A stretch of 64,000 bases of DNA from NCBI GenBank assembly GCA_047967505.1, contig CM106538.1. One strand, given 5' to 3'. This DNA is from Dipteris shenzhenensis (taxonomy: Eukaryota > Polypodiophyta > Polypodiopsida > Gleicheniales). Shown piece after piece: positions 41,322 through 52,461 of this stretch. Below the pieces are notes generated by a model, which was given only the letters and a program-made list of their open reading frames with translations, searched no databases and was not told the DNA's origin. The translations under genes and the position numbers were made by a program. Each line of letters opens with the position of its first letter. Within the stretch, counting starts at the first letter, position 1.

Positions 41322-42392
41322 TTAATACAATAATCATGCCATGACACCGAGCCCCATAAGTCCTTCTTGATTTAAGACATTACATGGTAGTCAAAGTCGG
41401 CCAATGTATACATAGTGTCTTCAAATATGACCCATTCTTTGGATACACAAAAAAATTGAGGACTTCTTTTCTTGTCTATCCATAGTCATGTGCTACAATC
41501 ATATATCAAACTCTAAATTTAAGTGACAAGGAATCAAAGCAACAAACTTGAAGTCCTTGATTGGCTATTTCGAAGAAGGGAAAATGAGAAATAGAATTCA
41601 CTCTAAGGAGGCAAGTTAATTGTTTTTCATTTCTTTGTCAAGGGCTTTCTGATAAAAAGGTACTTTTGAGGGTCTTGAAACATAACAACTCATCCTTTAC
41701 ATCTACAAGTCAAAATTTTTGTGATAGCTTGTGTGGAGGTTGCACCCATTTGTCCTATCATGTAGCAATTAGGGGCTAATAAACAATCCACTATGCTAAA
41801 CATGGTCGAATGTGGAGTTGCATGCCTCGGGATCAGGAGCAGGGGAGAGCAAATTCCTAGTATCAATTGTAAGTATGCTTTCTTTTAGAATGAAAATTCT
41901 CAATGTCTTCAAACATGACGCATTCTTTGGATACACGTAAAAAATGAGGGCCTATTTTCTTGTCTATCCATAGTCATGTGCTACAACCATATATCAGAAA
42001 CTCTAAATTTAGGTGACAAGGAATCAAAGAAACAAACTTGAAGGTCCATAATTGGCTATTCTAAAAAAGGGAAAATGAGAAATAGAATTCACACTGAGGA
42101 GGTAGGTGAATTGTTTTTCATTTCTTTATCAAAAGGTTTCTGATAAAAAGTTACTTTTGAGGGTCTAAAAACATAACAACCCATCCTTTACATCTACAAG
42201 TCAAAAATTTTGTGATAGCGTGTGTGGAGGAGGTTGCACCCATTTGTCCTATAATGTAGCAATTAGTGGCTATTAAACAATCCACAATGCTAAACATGGC
42301 TTAAGGAAGAGTTGCATGCCTCGGGAGCAAGAGCACAGGGGAACAAATTCCTAGTATCAATTGCAAGTATGCTTACTTTCAGAATGAAAATT
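41322..42392 (+). repeat. Two-copy tandem duplication, 488-bp period
   Basis: The segment starting GTCTTCAAATATGACCCATT at 41417 recurs from 41905 (GTCTTCAAACATGACGCATT) and both can be followed to AGAATGAAAATTCTC. About 90% identical by eye. No frame of note; 41322-41416 is unassigned. Confidence 0.85.
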
Positions 42393-42439
42393 CTCTATGT
42401 TCATGGCCTTTGTAAAGATGTTGGGCCTCTTTTACAAGA

Positions 42440-42660
42440 GCTATTAGAGAAGATGAATATAAGGGGGATTTGCAAGGGACTCCTTATGGTGTCACGTAAG
42501 GGTAAGGGAGGGTTTTTTTTAGAAGTTGTGGTTTAAGCTTATAAGTTAGGGGGTAAGGGGGTTTCTTTGTGGCTTGGCCGGGGGGGGGGGGCAGTTCAAA
42601 GGGGGAGGGGCATGGGGGGTGGAGAGGGAGGAAAGGAGGGAGGGATTTGAAGAAGTCTCT
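42440..42660 (+). repeat. G-rich tract
   Basis: Runs of G including a 14-base run near 42580 and many GGGG words within 42535-42650, a sequence that could form G-quadruplexes. No gene. Confidence 0.75.
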
Positions 42661-44150
42661 CAAATGGATTGTCTTTATGATTGGACTACTTATTCATACC
42701 TTGTAGCTGCTTAAAATTATACTTAAACTTTCTTTTTGTATTTTGTTCATGTGATTTAATGTATATCAAAACTTGTATTAGTTTGGATTTTGTGTGAAAC
42801 ATGATATTAAATATCACCCAAGATGTATAATATTTCTCATACACACTCAACAAAGGTAGCATATGCATATATTGTGAAAGCGCACATAAATTGAATATAA
42901 TTAAAAAAGGGTGGATTATGGTTCCTATGCTAATATGCTCCTTCAATAGGGGTAGCAATAATTTTACAATGAAAACTTATAAACTTAAAATGGGGGTATT
43001 TTTATTGCCCATAAGGAAACCTTAAATAGGGGTTTTTTTGTGAGGTTCATGCATGCAAGTGACATGGCCCTTTTATAAGAAGTGAACCCCCTAGGAGTGA
43101 ACATTCAAAAGTTTTAGGGCTTGTTCTCAATTTTCTTCTATCTTGTATGAAACTCACCTGTCCTCTAGATACTAGGGTCTAGCCATTCTCCAAAAGTCTA
43201 AAGAATTGGTCGCGGTAGAATAGACTCATGGTGGAGAGCTCTTAGTGCCCCCCCCCCCCCCCAAGTCCATCATGACATCTAAAGGTATAGTAGGTCCAAC
43301 CATATAATACAGTTGATCTCATCCCATGGGACCAAGAGATCAGGGGCATCCAAGCTATACTAAAAGGAGGGGAGATGGCCCATCTGAATACCTTGGCTAT
43401 CACACCATTTGAAATTGTGTGTGTACTAGGCCATGCGAACCTCACTCTCAACTAACTATATAGATGACTTTAGTGCTACCCTTAGTACTCTCCCTTTAGG
43501 TAAGGTCCAAACCCTATAAAGGTAAGTGACAGTCTGGAAGATGGCATCAATCCTACAATGGGAATTACTTCCGAAACTTGCAAATCATAAAAAACACAAC
43601 GAAAACTATACACAAAAATATGTATGATCTTCCAAAACTCACAAACAAAAAAGATAAAAAGTGTGCTGGGTGCAATCTCCCCCCATAGGAGTGGTGCTCA
43701 CCATCTTCCACCTGCTATGTGTTTGATTGATTCAATAATTTTTAGCAACAATTGATACAAGCTCATGTACATATCCTCCATGCACGAATTGGAGATAAGC
43801 CCCACACGCCTTCTAAAATAGCTTGCCTTTTCTAGAAATAGAATTTGCATTTCCCACTAGCTAATATGCTTAGGCTGAGCCTCTAATGTTCCAAAAATTA
43901 AAATTGTACATGAGCATTTGTAATTTCAAAAACTAGGCTTTCTGAAGTAAGCCTTGTTTATTCCCCGTATCACTAGTTGTGCCTTACATGTACAAAAATA
44001 TGGTGAATCATGCTTGCCGCTTATAGCCATCACCCGATTAGTTCCTCTTCCCCTAAATTCACAACATCCATAAATAATGAAAATATTACAGGCGTAAGAA
44101 ACCTTGGAATCAATCACCAATATTACTCAATCTTTCAGCATTTAAGCGAT
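42661..44150. other. Unassigned AT-rich region
   Basis: About 1.5 kb with no convincing gene or element. A run of ~16 C lies at 43247-43262. CCTTTTATAAGAAG at ~43070 is a TATA-like site without a recognisable gene behind it. Confidence 0.5.
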
Positions 44151-44159
44151 GCAAAATCA

Positions 44160-44470
44160 ACAAATCATAGATGGATGCTGCACACATGCGATGCATACCA
44201 TCGCATGGGGCAGACATGCATAAATCATATGGATGGTTCACACACTGCTACGCATAACGTCATCATGTAAGTAGTGCACACATTGATACACACTCATACA
44301 ACCATAGCCATATATCCAGCCATGCGTACAGATGGTGCATGCACTATTACACATACCGTCACTCATCGCGTAAGTGCTGCATACACTGCTACACACTCAT
44401 CGCATAAGTGGTGTACACACTACTACACACTCATATGAACAACAAGCACACACTGCATTAGCTGTGCGAC
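44160..44470. repeat. Short degenerate repeats with CACAC/CATCGC words
   Basis: Recurring words GTGCACAC, CTGCTACAC, CACTCATCGCATAAGTG and CACTCATA spaced 30-60 bases apart. Imperfect and without a fixed period. Confidence 0.55.
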
Positions 44471-44499
44471 AAAATGCTAGATCTCACAACTAAATATTG

Positions 44500-45684
44500 A
44501 AAGATCTTGTAACATCCCTCTTGCTTGATATCGCGATTTTCCTCAATTGCATGATAGAAAGGTAGTCAACAAATCAGGGTACTAGCAAAAATATATTGTG
44601 GGCATCCACTTTGCATCCTCTATAGGGTGGTTCTTGAATGTAACAAGATAAATGGGATATGAATGGCCAGGTCTTATCTCAGTGATTCGTGTATAAATGA
44701 TACAGTCTGGCTCTAATAGCTGGTCTCTCCTTGAAGCAAAAGTGCCTCCTCTACAATAGGTTGAATCGGTGGGTTTTCACAAAAAGGTTTCAAGAGATGC
44801 ACATGAAAAGAATTATGAATTTTCCAATGTGGCAGTAATTCTAACTGACATTGATACGCTCTAAAAGTTTAAAGGGACCATAGGATTTAGGGGGCAAACT
44901 TTACAATAGGATGTGTCTCAATACTCTTAAGTTGACACTTTTCAATTCGTAACAGTAGGTTGCCTTTTTCAAATAGAACTCTTTTTCTCCCCTTGTTTGC
45001 TCATTTAGTATATACATCTTGAGCATGGTGTATTTGGTTTGACACGATTACTTTCGGAAGGCTGTGGTGAACAAAGATATGCTTGATGAACAAATGAGTA
45101 GCTTGAACTATTGTCAAAGTCTTTTTGCACGGAATAAAATAAGCATGTTTGCTAAATCTATCTATGATAGTCTAAATCATATCAAAACCTGAGCTAGTTG
45201 TATGAAATCCATAGAGATTTGTTCCCATGGAAAGAATCAGTAAAGGCAAACCTTGATATTTGCCCTTGTAGCTCTTAACTTTCTAGCAAATAAGGCATTG
45301 TGCAACAAACAATGCAACATTGACTTTAAGCTTGGGCCAAAAAAAATATTGAACTAAATTTGACACATTGTAGTGATACCCTATGCCCCATGTAGGGTGA
45401 TTGATGCACCTCTTCTAGTACCAAATGACGAAACAATGCAGTGATGCACAAGCACTTTTCGTAGAAAAGGTAGTCATCATTAATGGAATATGAGGCCATA
45501 GGGGTACTAGCTTGCTTAATTTTATGCCAAAATTTTGAAAAGTCTCGATCAGTGGCATAGGCATCCTCCTTCATAGGCTTGAAAGGGTCTCCCTTGATGA
45601 TTGAGACATTATATAAGCTAGGTTGTTGGCTCAATGCATTAGCAACTGTATTTTCTTTACCTGATTGGTATTGGATCTTCAGTT
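44500..45684 (-). pseudogene. Second gypsy lineage, integrase remnant
   Basis: Minus strand: the end of RNase H (KIQYQSGKENTVANALSQQP) at ~45620-45680, then the integrase zinc domain (LVLEEVHQSPYMGHR, CLICWKVKS), core fragments DRFSKHAYFIPCKKT at ~45080-45170, and a C-terminal segment VHLLKPFCENPPIQP at ~44770. Spacing and the NSFHVHLLKPF-type tail match chromovirus-like gypsy elements, different from the gypsy at 29819. Many stops. The upstream part of RNase H continues at 47450-47535, beyond an inserted element. Confidence 0.8.
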
Positions 45685-45693
45685 TAAAGCAAT
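45685..45693. repeat. 9-bp target-site duplication, left
   Basis: TAAAGCAAT, repeated at 47441-47449. Confidence 0.85.
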
Positions 45694-45776
45694 GGGAAAG
45701 GGTAAGAAGTGAGTTTTTTTAGCGAGTTTAGGAGCGAGTTTTTCTTGGCAACCAGCATGTTTTGTTCCACTTATGA

Positions 45777-45780
<4 letters not shown>

Positions 45781-45850
<70 letters not shown>
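45781..45850. repeat. (TC)n microsatellite
   Basis: Seventy bases of TC repeats. Related runs lie at 45942-45981, 46301-46324, 46660-46698 and, as GA on the same strand, 47215-47257. GT and CA runs lie at ~46703-46718, ~47190-47208 and ~47310-47328. Confidence 0.95.
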
Positions 45851-45853
<3 letters not shown>

Positions 45854-45938
45854 TTGTCGTACGTATAGATCCTCTATCTCCATCTATATGTAACTATGTC
45901 ATATCTCTCTCTATCCCCTCTCTCATGCATGCACTGTG

Positions 45939-45984
<46 letters not shown>

Positions 45985-45989
45985 CCCAC

Positions 45990-46290
45990 CTTTTTTACCA
46001 TGATAATTTGTCTTTTTTCCCCGCCTTTTTAAGTAAAATTTTCAGCCCAAAAGGGCTTTTAAAGGAGAGCTAGCATGCATAGAATCACACCAGATACAGA
46101 ATTTCATGAAAGTAATACAAGAAAATGAGATCATTTGATGTGTTCCAATCATTTTGATACGAAACATGATTAAATTTGGATATTTCTAGCAAAAGTTGTG
46201 AAATTGTTTTTAGCCTAAGCTGGCATCCAGAGGAGGGCGCTGGTGCCCTTCTCTGGATGCCAATTTGGGCTAAGAAAAGTTATTTGATTT
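45990..46290 (+). repeat. Hairpin-bearing unit 1 of the MULE
   Basis: From TTTTTACCATGATAATTTGT through TAGCCCAAAAGGGCTT and AAATTTGGATATTTCTAGC to an imperfect hairpin at 46211-46274. Matched by unit 2 (46330-46640) and, inverted, by unit 3 (46740-46995). Confidence 0.8.
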
Positions 46291-46542
46291 CTTTTTGTAG
46301 TCTCTCTCTCTCTCTCTCTCTCTCCCCCCACCCACCATGATTATTTGTCTTTTTTCCCCACCATTTTGGATAAATTTTTAGCCCAAAAGGGCTTCTTGAG
46401 GAGAGATAGCATGCACAGAATCCCACTAGATATATAATTTCATGACATTAACAAAAGAAATGAGCTCATTTGATGTGTTCCGATCGTTTTGATACCAAAC
46501 ATGACTAAATTTGAATATTTCTAGCAAAAGTTGTGAATTTTT

Positions 46543-46610
46543 TTAAAGCCCAAACTGGCATCTAGAGGAGGGTGTGGGCATCCTCCTCTAGATGCCAATT
46601 TGGGCTTTAA
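46543..46610. repeat. Near-perfect 30-bp-stem hairpin
   Basis: Left arm TTTAAAGCCCAAACTGGCAT then CTAGAGGAGG; right arm CCTCCTCTAGATGCCAATTT then GGGCTTTAAA; loop ~10 bases. One mismatch seen. Sits in unit 2 of the MULE. Confidence 0.85.
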
Positions 46611-46648
46611 AATTTTTTGTTAATTTCTTTTTTTAGTCCCCCTCCCCC

Positions 46649-46701
<53 letters not shown>

Positions 46702-47211
46702 GTGTGTGTGTGTGTGTGTAAGAGAGAGAGGAGGGGGATACTAAAAAAAGAAATCAACAAAATTTTTTAAAGCACACTCCTCTGGATGCTAGTTTGGGAT
46801 TTTTTTTAAATCACAACTTTTGCAAGAAATATCCAAATTTAGTCATGTTTGGTATCTAAATGATTGGAACACATCAACTGAGCTCATTTCTCTTGTTATT
46901 TTCATGAAATTTTGTCTCTAGTGGGATTCTCTGCATGGTAGCTCTCCTCTAGTAGCCATTTTGGGCTAAAAATTTATCCAAAATGGTGGGAAAGAAAGAC
47001 AAGTTACAATGGTAAAAAAGGATAGAGGTAGAGAGAGACAGAGAGAGACGGCAGGACGGCAATGCGGGCATGAGAGAGGCTGTAGAGAGAGATGTGACAT
47101 AGTTAGACATAAACGAAGATAGAGGGTCTATACGTAGGACGAAGAGACAAATAAGACAAGATAGAGGGTCCACACGTAGGATGAAGACATGTGTGTGTGT
47201 GTGTGTGTGTA

Positions 47212-47258
<47 letters not shown>

Positions 47259-47440
47259 ACGAAGAGAGACATGTCATAGAGAGGGGGGTTGGTAAGGTGT
47301 TGAGAGCACACACACACACACACACACAAACACATAGAGAGAGATGTGTCATAAGTGGAATAGGTGGAACAAAACATGTTGGTTGCCAAAAAAAACTCGC
47401 TCCAAAACTTGCTCAAAAAGCTCGCTCCTCGCACACACTC

Positions 47441-47449
47441 TAAAGCAAT
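47441..47449. repeat. 9-bp target-site duplication, right
   Basis: TAAAGCAAT, exact copy of 45685-45693. Confidence 0.85.
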
Positions 47450-47535
47450 CAATAAAGGCAGTCCATTTTATCTATCTATCTGAGATCACTGGTTGAGTAA
47501 GGAGATGTCTAAGGCTTTGGTGATCAGTCTTAATA
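47450..47535 (-). pseudogene. Gypsy RNase H fragment separated by an insertion
   Basis: Minus strand: IIKTDHQSLRHLLTQPVISD, one stop, then IKWTAFID. KTDHQSLRHLL is the conserved RNase H motif R/KTDH-SL-YLL. It joins in frame with 45684 and below when the insertion and one copy of its 9-bp duplication are removed. Confidence 0.82.
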
Positions 47536-48060
47536 ATTAAGGACTAGTAGATTGTAGCACGTCAATCAAAAGAATTCACGAACTAATTAAGGACTGGGAG
47601 ATTATAGCACATCAATTGCAGATTACAAAGACATAGTTTGAAGAGGACTCTTATAACTCATCCATGCTATTTGAAAAACCCAAGTCACTCACAACAATGT
47701 GTCTTGCATAGGATAATAAAAGGAGGCTGTCTCTAATAGACATAATGCTAAAGAGGATAAAGCTAAGGAGGACAAAAGGACACTATGAAAAGTAGGGATA
47801 TCACCATGATAAGGCAAGACAAGATTTTCATTCCAATATGCCTTCTTAAATAGGCAACTCTACACAATCTTCTTTATTCTTCTAGATACATTCATCCAAT
47901 CATTTTTAGTCACAATCATTCTCATCCAATCATATTTTTCTTCTCTACCACTCTTCTACCCTTCTCAAACTCTCTAGCATCATATGTTCCAACAAACTCA
48001 CTAAGGATGGCATCATCCCTGGGCTATTATAATCAGAGCATATATTTGGCTAGCTAGAAA
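47536..48060. other. Unassigned region, possible old copia LTR end
   Basis: A ~45-base segment (CTAATTAAGGACT-G-AGATT) is repeated at ~47536 and ~47580. Further right are TTAAATAGGC, TATGTTCCAACAAACTC and CTATTATAATCAGAGCATAT, which together resemble a copia LTR end followed by a decayed tRNA-Met primer site. Weak evidence. Confidence 0.3.
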
Positions 48061-49020
48061 TGAGCTATTGTTAATGATTTGTCTGTTAGTGCTATGGATT
48101 TTTTTTCTTATTAGTTCAACAGAGTGTTTCTCTTCCAAAATTGATGATTACAGTGTGCCTTCTACTAAGCTACATTCCTCTATGAGGCCCTGTGGCACCT
48201 TGATCATTATGTCTTCAACTATAATGATGCACGTACTCAACTGCAGATGGAAGTGGATGAACATAATAGCATGTTTATCAGTTGCAAAGACATTATCAAA
48301 GACACACAGAATCATGTCATTCCTTTGCTTTTTCCCTATCAGAGAAGAAGTGCTTTGAACCAAGCTCGGCTCATCCTATTTCCAGAGATATAAGCAAGCT
48401 AACTTTTGCCTTCTAGGAGCCTATTAGATACTCCCTAGACGGAATCTGTTTTGCTGTCTACAAATATTATCGCTTGAGAGAATTTTTAGTTAGCGTGGTT
48501 TACCTCAATGTGCAGCAACTCTGAAATGACATTGTACAAATCTTATATGGTAATGTAATTACAAAATGCTTTGCTCAAAAAAAGTATTAGAGACATCACA
48601 ATATGGTCTTGAACATAACCCTTAATCTTTTTCAAGGACTTTCTAGACTTATGCCTTTTTCTTCTCTAGAGCTCTGAGGCTACTTAAATACCAAAGCATA
48701 CACACTCGGATAGGTCATGCAAAATAATCTCAATTAATAACTGCACAAACCGAGTCACATTAAGAATCACTAGAAAATGATTTTTGACTTAAGCATCCTA
48801 GATCATAAAGTATTCTAGACTTGACTTTAGACCTCATGTGAGTGAGATTTCTAAAAGCCATGCATAGTTAAGCATTGGCATACCACAACATATTAGGAAG
48901 TGTGTTTGTTTGGAAAAGCTTGCATTTCTATTTAGGACTAATGAATAATCTTCCAAGCTTTTGCTTTATAAATTTCATAAAATGCTAAAATGTTTTAATT
49001 ACTTCCCACTACATGCCCAC
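48061..49020. other. Unassigned region
   Basis: No convincing gene. The ATGTAATTACAAAATGC then TTTGCTCAAAAAAAG at ~48550-48585 looks like the 3' end of a LINE, but no coding part was found before it. Confidence 0.35.
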
Positions 49021-49206
49021 CTTCTAAGAAGAATATGAGCTAAAGCGAACCCCATTTTGGTCCTGATAAGCATCCATCTTTGCACGATAGCCAATGTTTG
49101 TAACCACGCATCTCTAAGTCTGTTGGCAAAGGTGGAACATGTGATCTGTGGTGGAACATGGGGCTAGTGAGAAAACAAAGAATGTGCAGTAGTAGGGGAA
49201 TAGTTA

Positions 49207-50339
49207 CTACTGGCACACAAAGCTGGCCTTCATCCTTTGAACGACCCCCTTGTGTTCTTGTGCAGGAAGCTCGCCCACAGCAATCATCTGTTGAACACGA
49301 TCTGTTATCTCGGCCAACTCTTTTCTCTTTGTCTCTTCGATTTCTGCCTTCCACTGCATCACGACAAATCAACATCAGCACAACATAGCCTGTTTTCTTG
49401 ATCTTGGAGGCGGAGCGGGATCGCGCTGCTTCGCCAAGAATATGCACCCTTCAACCAATTGACTAAATGCTGAACGATTCTTTGATTAGCACGACTTAGG
49501 AAAGGCCTGCATTGCCAAGGTCACTAATTCATGACGAACAAGGATTCTCCAAGTTTAGAAGAAAATGCAGCATTACCAAGATTACACTTAGCGCAATCAA
49601 CGTAGACCATCAAGATTCATCGGTGCCTGTATCATTTTGGGGGGATTAGCTGGCTTACCCTTTCTGCTTTTGTATATGTGTCTGCTATAGCCGCTTCTGC
49701 CTCTTCCTGAGCCCGTGAGTTGATCCTGTTTGCTTCCTCTCGAGCTCTTTCCAGTATCTTTTCGGCTTTCACCTGCAACTTGAGACGGGACTTGTCAAAC
49801 TTTGCCGCACAAAGATCATGTTAGTGCACACGCACAAGGTAAGTGCAACTGATTACTTACAGCAGCGTGCCGGATGACACGCTCTGCCCTTTCCTCCTCG
49901 CGCTTCTTGGTCTCCAAAGCCCTCGATTCGTCGTGGTTCCTTTGCCTTTCTGCTTTTGCCTGCTAGAACGTGGATTTGACTGTGAATCGCTTGCTTGGGG
50001 ATCCCTAAAGAAACACACAACGAAAGCCGGTTCAAGACGTACTAACCATCGGCTCACCAGATTTTTCTGGGCGCGAGCTTCCACCTTTCTTGATTCGGCC
50101 TCCTTGTACGCATGCGCCTCCGCCTCGACCCTCCCACGGTGCGCCTCGGCGAAGGCCTCCGCCTTCTCATTCAAAGGCTTCGTGTTCACAGACGAGGTGC
50201 TGTTGGGGGAAAGCCGGCCAGATTTGGCATCCTGATACAGCACGGGCGAAGCGGTGGTAGCTACCAGAGCTCTGTTCTGATGCGCCAAGGCGGGGATTGG
50301 GGGGGCGTCACCATTGTCGAGGTGCTTGGGATTTTGCAT
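49207..50339 (-). CDS. Candidate host gene: charged coiled-coil protein, four exons
   Basis: Minus strand, exons 50339-50058, 49962-49861, 49772-49659 and 49353-49207; introns of 95, 88 and 305 bases with GTGAGC, GTAAGT and GTAAGC donors and CTAG, GCAG and GCAG acceptors, all phase 0. The product is 214 residues: a disordered N-terminus (MQNPKHLDNGDAPPIP), then an Ala/Glu/Arg/Lys-rich helix from residue ~57 (NEKAEAFAEAHRGRVEAEAH, AERQRNHDESRALETKKREE, VKAEKILERAREEANRINSR, WKAEIEETKRKELAEITDRV) ending MKASFVCQ. Composition suggests a long coiled coil, a little like remorin C-termini, but the remorin signature is not there, so no name is given. Stop-free exons and higher GC than the surroundings argue for a maintained gene. 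The acceptor of exon 2 could also be 3 bases further on. Confidence 0.65.
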
Positions 50340-50540
50340 TTCCCAGCGGCCGAGGCAGAAGAAGAATCAAAAACGTGTGCAAAGAAGGAAGTTTGAGAGT
50401 GTTTGAGGTAAAAAAGGGTGCAGGGCGGAGGAAACCATCGCCATGCAAGATCAGCAGGCTTTCGTCGCCATGCAACAAAGCAAAGATCTTGCAGCAAGAA
50501 TGGCCCCCTCTTTCATAAATTCCTCGGACATTTGAATTCA
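50340..50540 (-). other. Probable 5' UTR and promoter-proximal DNA of the coiled-coil gene
   Basis: Upstream of the start on the minus strand lies CT-rich leader-like sequence (TTGATTCTTCTTCTGCCTCG just before the ATG). I see no clear TATA box in the first 200 bases. Confidence 0.35.
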
Positions 50541-50639
50541 AAGCACATTGCCTAAGTTGTTAATCTTATCTAGGTTGGTATCCTCCTTCCAAAGGAGAGG
50601 TGCCCACAATGTGCGATCTCAGATCATGTTCCACCGCTA

Positions 50640-51365
50640 TGGAGATTCCACCTGCCGGGCCAGATTGGCAGGTCAATGGATGTACCCTTAAAATTTAAAA
50701 AAAGTCTGCCTAAGATCGAAAGTCTTCTGCACAGCAATTAAAAGGGCGTGGAAGGACGGAGATCCATCGCGAAGTGAACCTTGTGCCAGGTGGGATGCCG
50801 CCATTCGTAGAGTGATGAAGATAGTAAAGGAGGCGGACATTCAGTGCAGGAGTAGCAAAAAGAGGGAGGAGGAAGACCTTTGCCAAATCAAAGAAGGTCT
50901 GCGGACGGCGCTACAGGAGTCCCCCAAGGATTCGACTTTAGGTACGCTTCTCTCCTTGATCGAGGCCGCTATGCAGAAGCTAGTCTAATTGGTTGCAGTA
51001 GAACAAGCCTCGCATTAATAGCAGGCTAGCGTGGTTAGCAATGGGAGACTACCCGATAAGGACTTTCTTCCAATCACTCAAAAGGAACTAGACTAGAGAT
51101 CACATTGACAGGATCATGGATGGTGAAGGCCGATTGGTGATGGAGTTTGGCACGTGGCAGAGGTCTTTAAAAGGGAGTTGAGTGCAATAGTGGGCGAAAA
51201 CGCAATCCAAGATAACGACTGGCGAGTCAACATGGACCGAGCCCTTAGGGGCCTAGAATGTAGAGTATCGGATTATCAAAGAAGAAGGATGGCCAGACCA
51301 TTCTCTGTCGTGGAACTCGAGGAAGCCCTTAAGGAGTTAGCAAATGATAAGTCTCCAAGCATTAT
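50640..51365 (+). pseudogene. LINE fragment (end of endonuclease to start of reverse transcriptase)
   Basis: Frames give AIKRAWKDGDPSRSEPCARW at ~50735, a helical linker (KREEEDLCQIKEGLRTALQE), then the frame from 51154: VFKRELSAIVGENAIQDNDW and FSVVELEEALKELANDKSPS, the segment just before the P-G-DG motif of LINE reverse transcriptases. It is cut about 30 bases before the inverted gypsy LTR. Different in sequence from the LINE at 15227. Confidence 0.65.
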
Positions 51366-51398
51366 AAATTGCTATGTTGCATGTGAAGCATGCATCCT

Positions 51399-52461
51399 TG
51401 TTGGCTCTTTCCCATGGCTTCCACAGGAAGAGCAGAGTATTCTCAGTATGCAGGGTTCCGAGGCTTTTTGTCACCTAAAGATATATCAGGGTTGTCGTTT
51501 GTAGTATACGTGTAGCTTAGGACCTTGAGTTGTATATTGGTGAGAGACATAGGCTTAAGTGTGGTGAGCAAACATAGTGTATGCATGTGTAAAAGGAACG
51601 TGTATCATCATGGTTGAGGTAATGAAGGCTTTCGCCTTCATTGGAGGTTGCAAGGTTTAGAAGGAGTTTAAGGGTTAGAAGGAGGTTCCCGAGTTTAGAA
51701 AGAGGTTCCAAGGTTTAGAAGGAGGTTTCAAGGGTTAGAAGGAGATTCCAAGGTTTAGAGAGAGGTTCCAGAGTTTAGAAGAGGTTCTAGGGTTAGAAGG
51801 AGGATCCAAGGTTCAGGGTAGAGTATATGGTGGAGAACTTGTCTCCCTCGTAAATCATGGAGGTTAAGGGTTGAGGAACTAAGGGTTTAGGGAGAGCATA
51901 GGAGTGGGAGAGGAAGAAGGTGTAAGAGCATGGGAGAAAGAAGAGAGAGGAGGGAGGAGGAGAAGGGAGGAGGAGGAGGAGGAGGGAGGAGGAGAAGGGA
52001 GGAGGGAGGAGGAGGAGGAGAGGATGGATTGCCAGGTTGGAGGAGAGGGGAGGAGGAGTTACAAGGTTAGGACATGCTTTTGGACTTGGAGTGCAAGGAA
52101 GCATGGACACTTGAGACAATTGCTTGGAATACCAAAGTAGAACTCAACACAATGCCCCAAAGAGTGTGGGCTTCATTCCATTATGGGGTATTTATACAAG
52201 TTGGAGAGCTTCTCTCTCTGCATGTAGGAATTGTAAGACATTCTCTACAAGTTGCAAGTTACATGTGGGAGTTGCATGTTGCATGTAGGAGTTGCATGTA
52301 GAACTCACACGTAGAACTTGCATGTAGAACTTGCATGTAGGAGTTGCATGTAGGAATCGTATGTAGAACTTGCATGTATTTCTAGCCTTATGCAAGTACA
52401 AGCGGAGCTTTGCCGCTACTCTACACACACATTTTGTACTACCTAAGTCCATGTTCGCACT
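51399..52461 (-). repeat. 3' LTR of the second gypsy copy
   Basis: Runs from CCAACA at 51399 (minus-strand end) up to ~52461. It retains the terminal ~110 bases that the 3' LTR of copy 1 lacks, has far fewer copies of the ACATGCAACTC word, and has lost ~15 bases including the TGTTGTCTC start. Confidence 0.85.

Larger units (their letters stand above)
45694..47440. mobile_element. Mutator-like non-autonomous element (long-TIR, 1.75 kb)
   Basis: Flanked by a 9-bp duplication (45685-45693, 47441-47449) and bounded by inverted ends. Left GTGAGTTTTTTTAGCGAGTT and right (reverse complement) GCGAGCTTTTTGAGCAAGTT continue into TTGGCAACCA-CATGTTTTGT and TCCAC---TTATGACA, about 90 bases in all. A 9-bp duplication with long inverted ends is the Mutator/MULE signature. 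It has no transposase. The interior is made of dinucleotide microsatellites and three copies of a ~300-bp hairpin-bearing unit, two direct and one inverted. Confidence 0.82.

Noticed and set aside
45709-46032. SLSLSLS-repeat ORF and its minus-strand counterparts up to 47452
   Set aside because: Translation of (TC)n and (CA)n microsatellites inside the MULE.
48068-48358. 96-codon ORF with a hydrophobic N-terminus resembling a signal peptide
   Set aside because: No splice context, no family resemblance, and an overlapping minus frame is equally long; likely chance.
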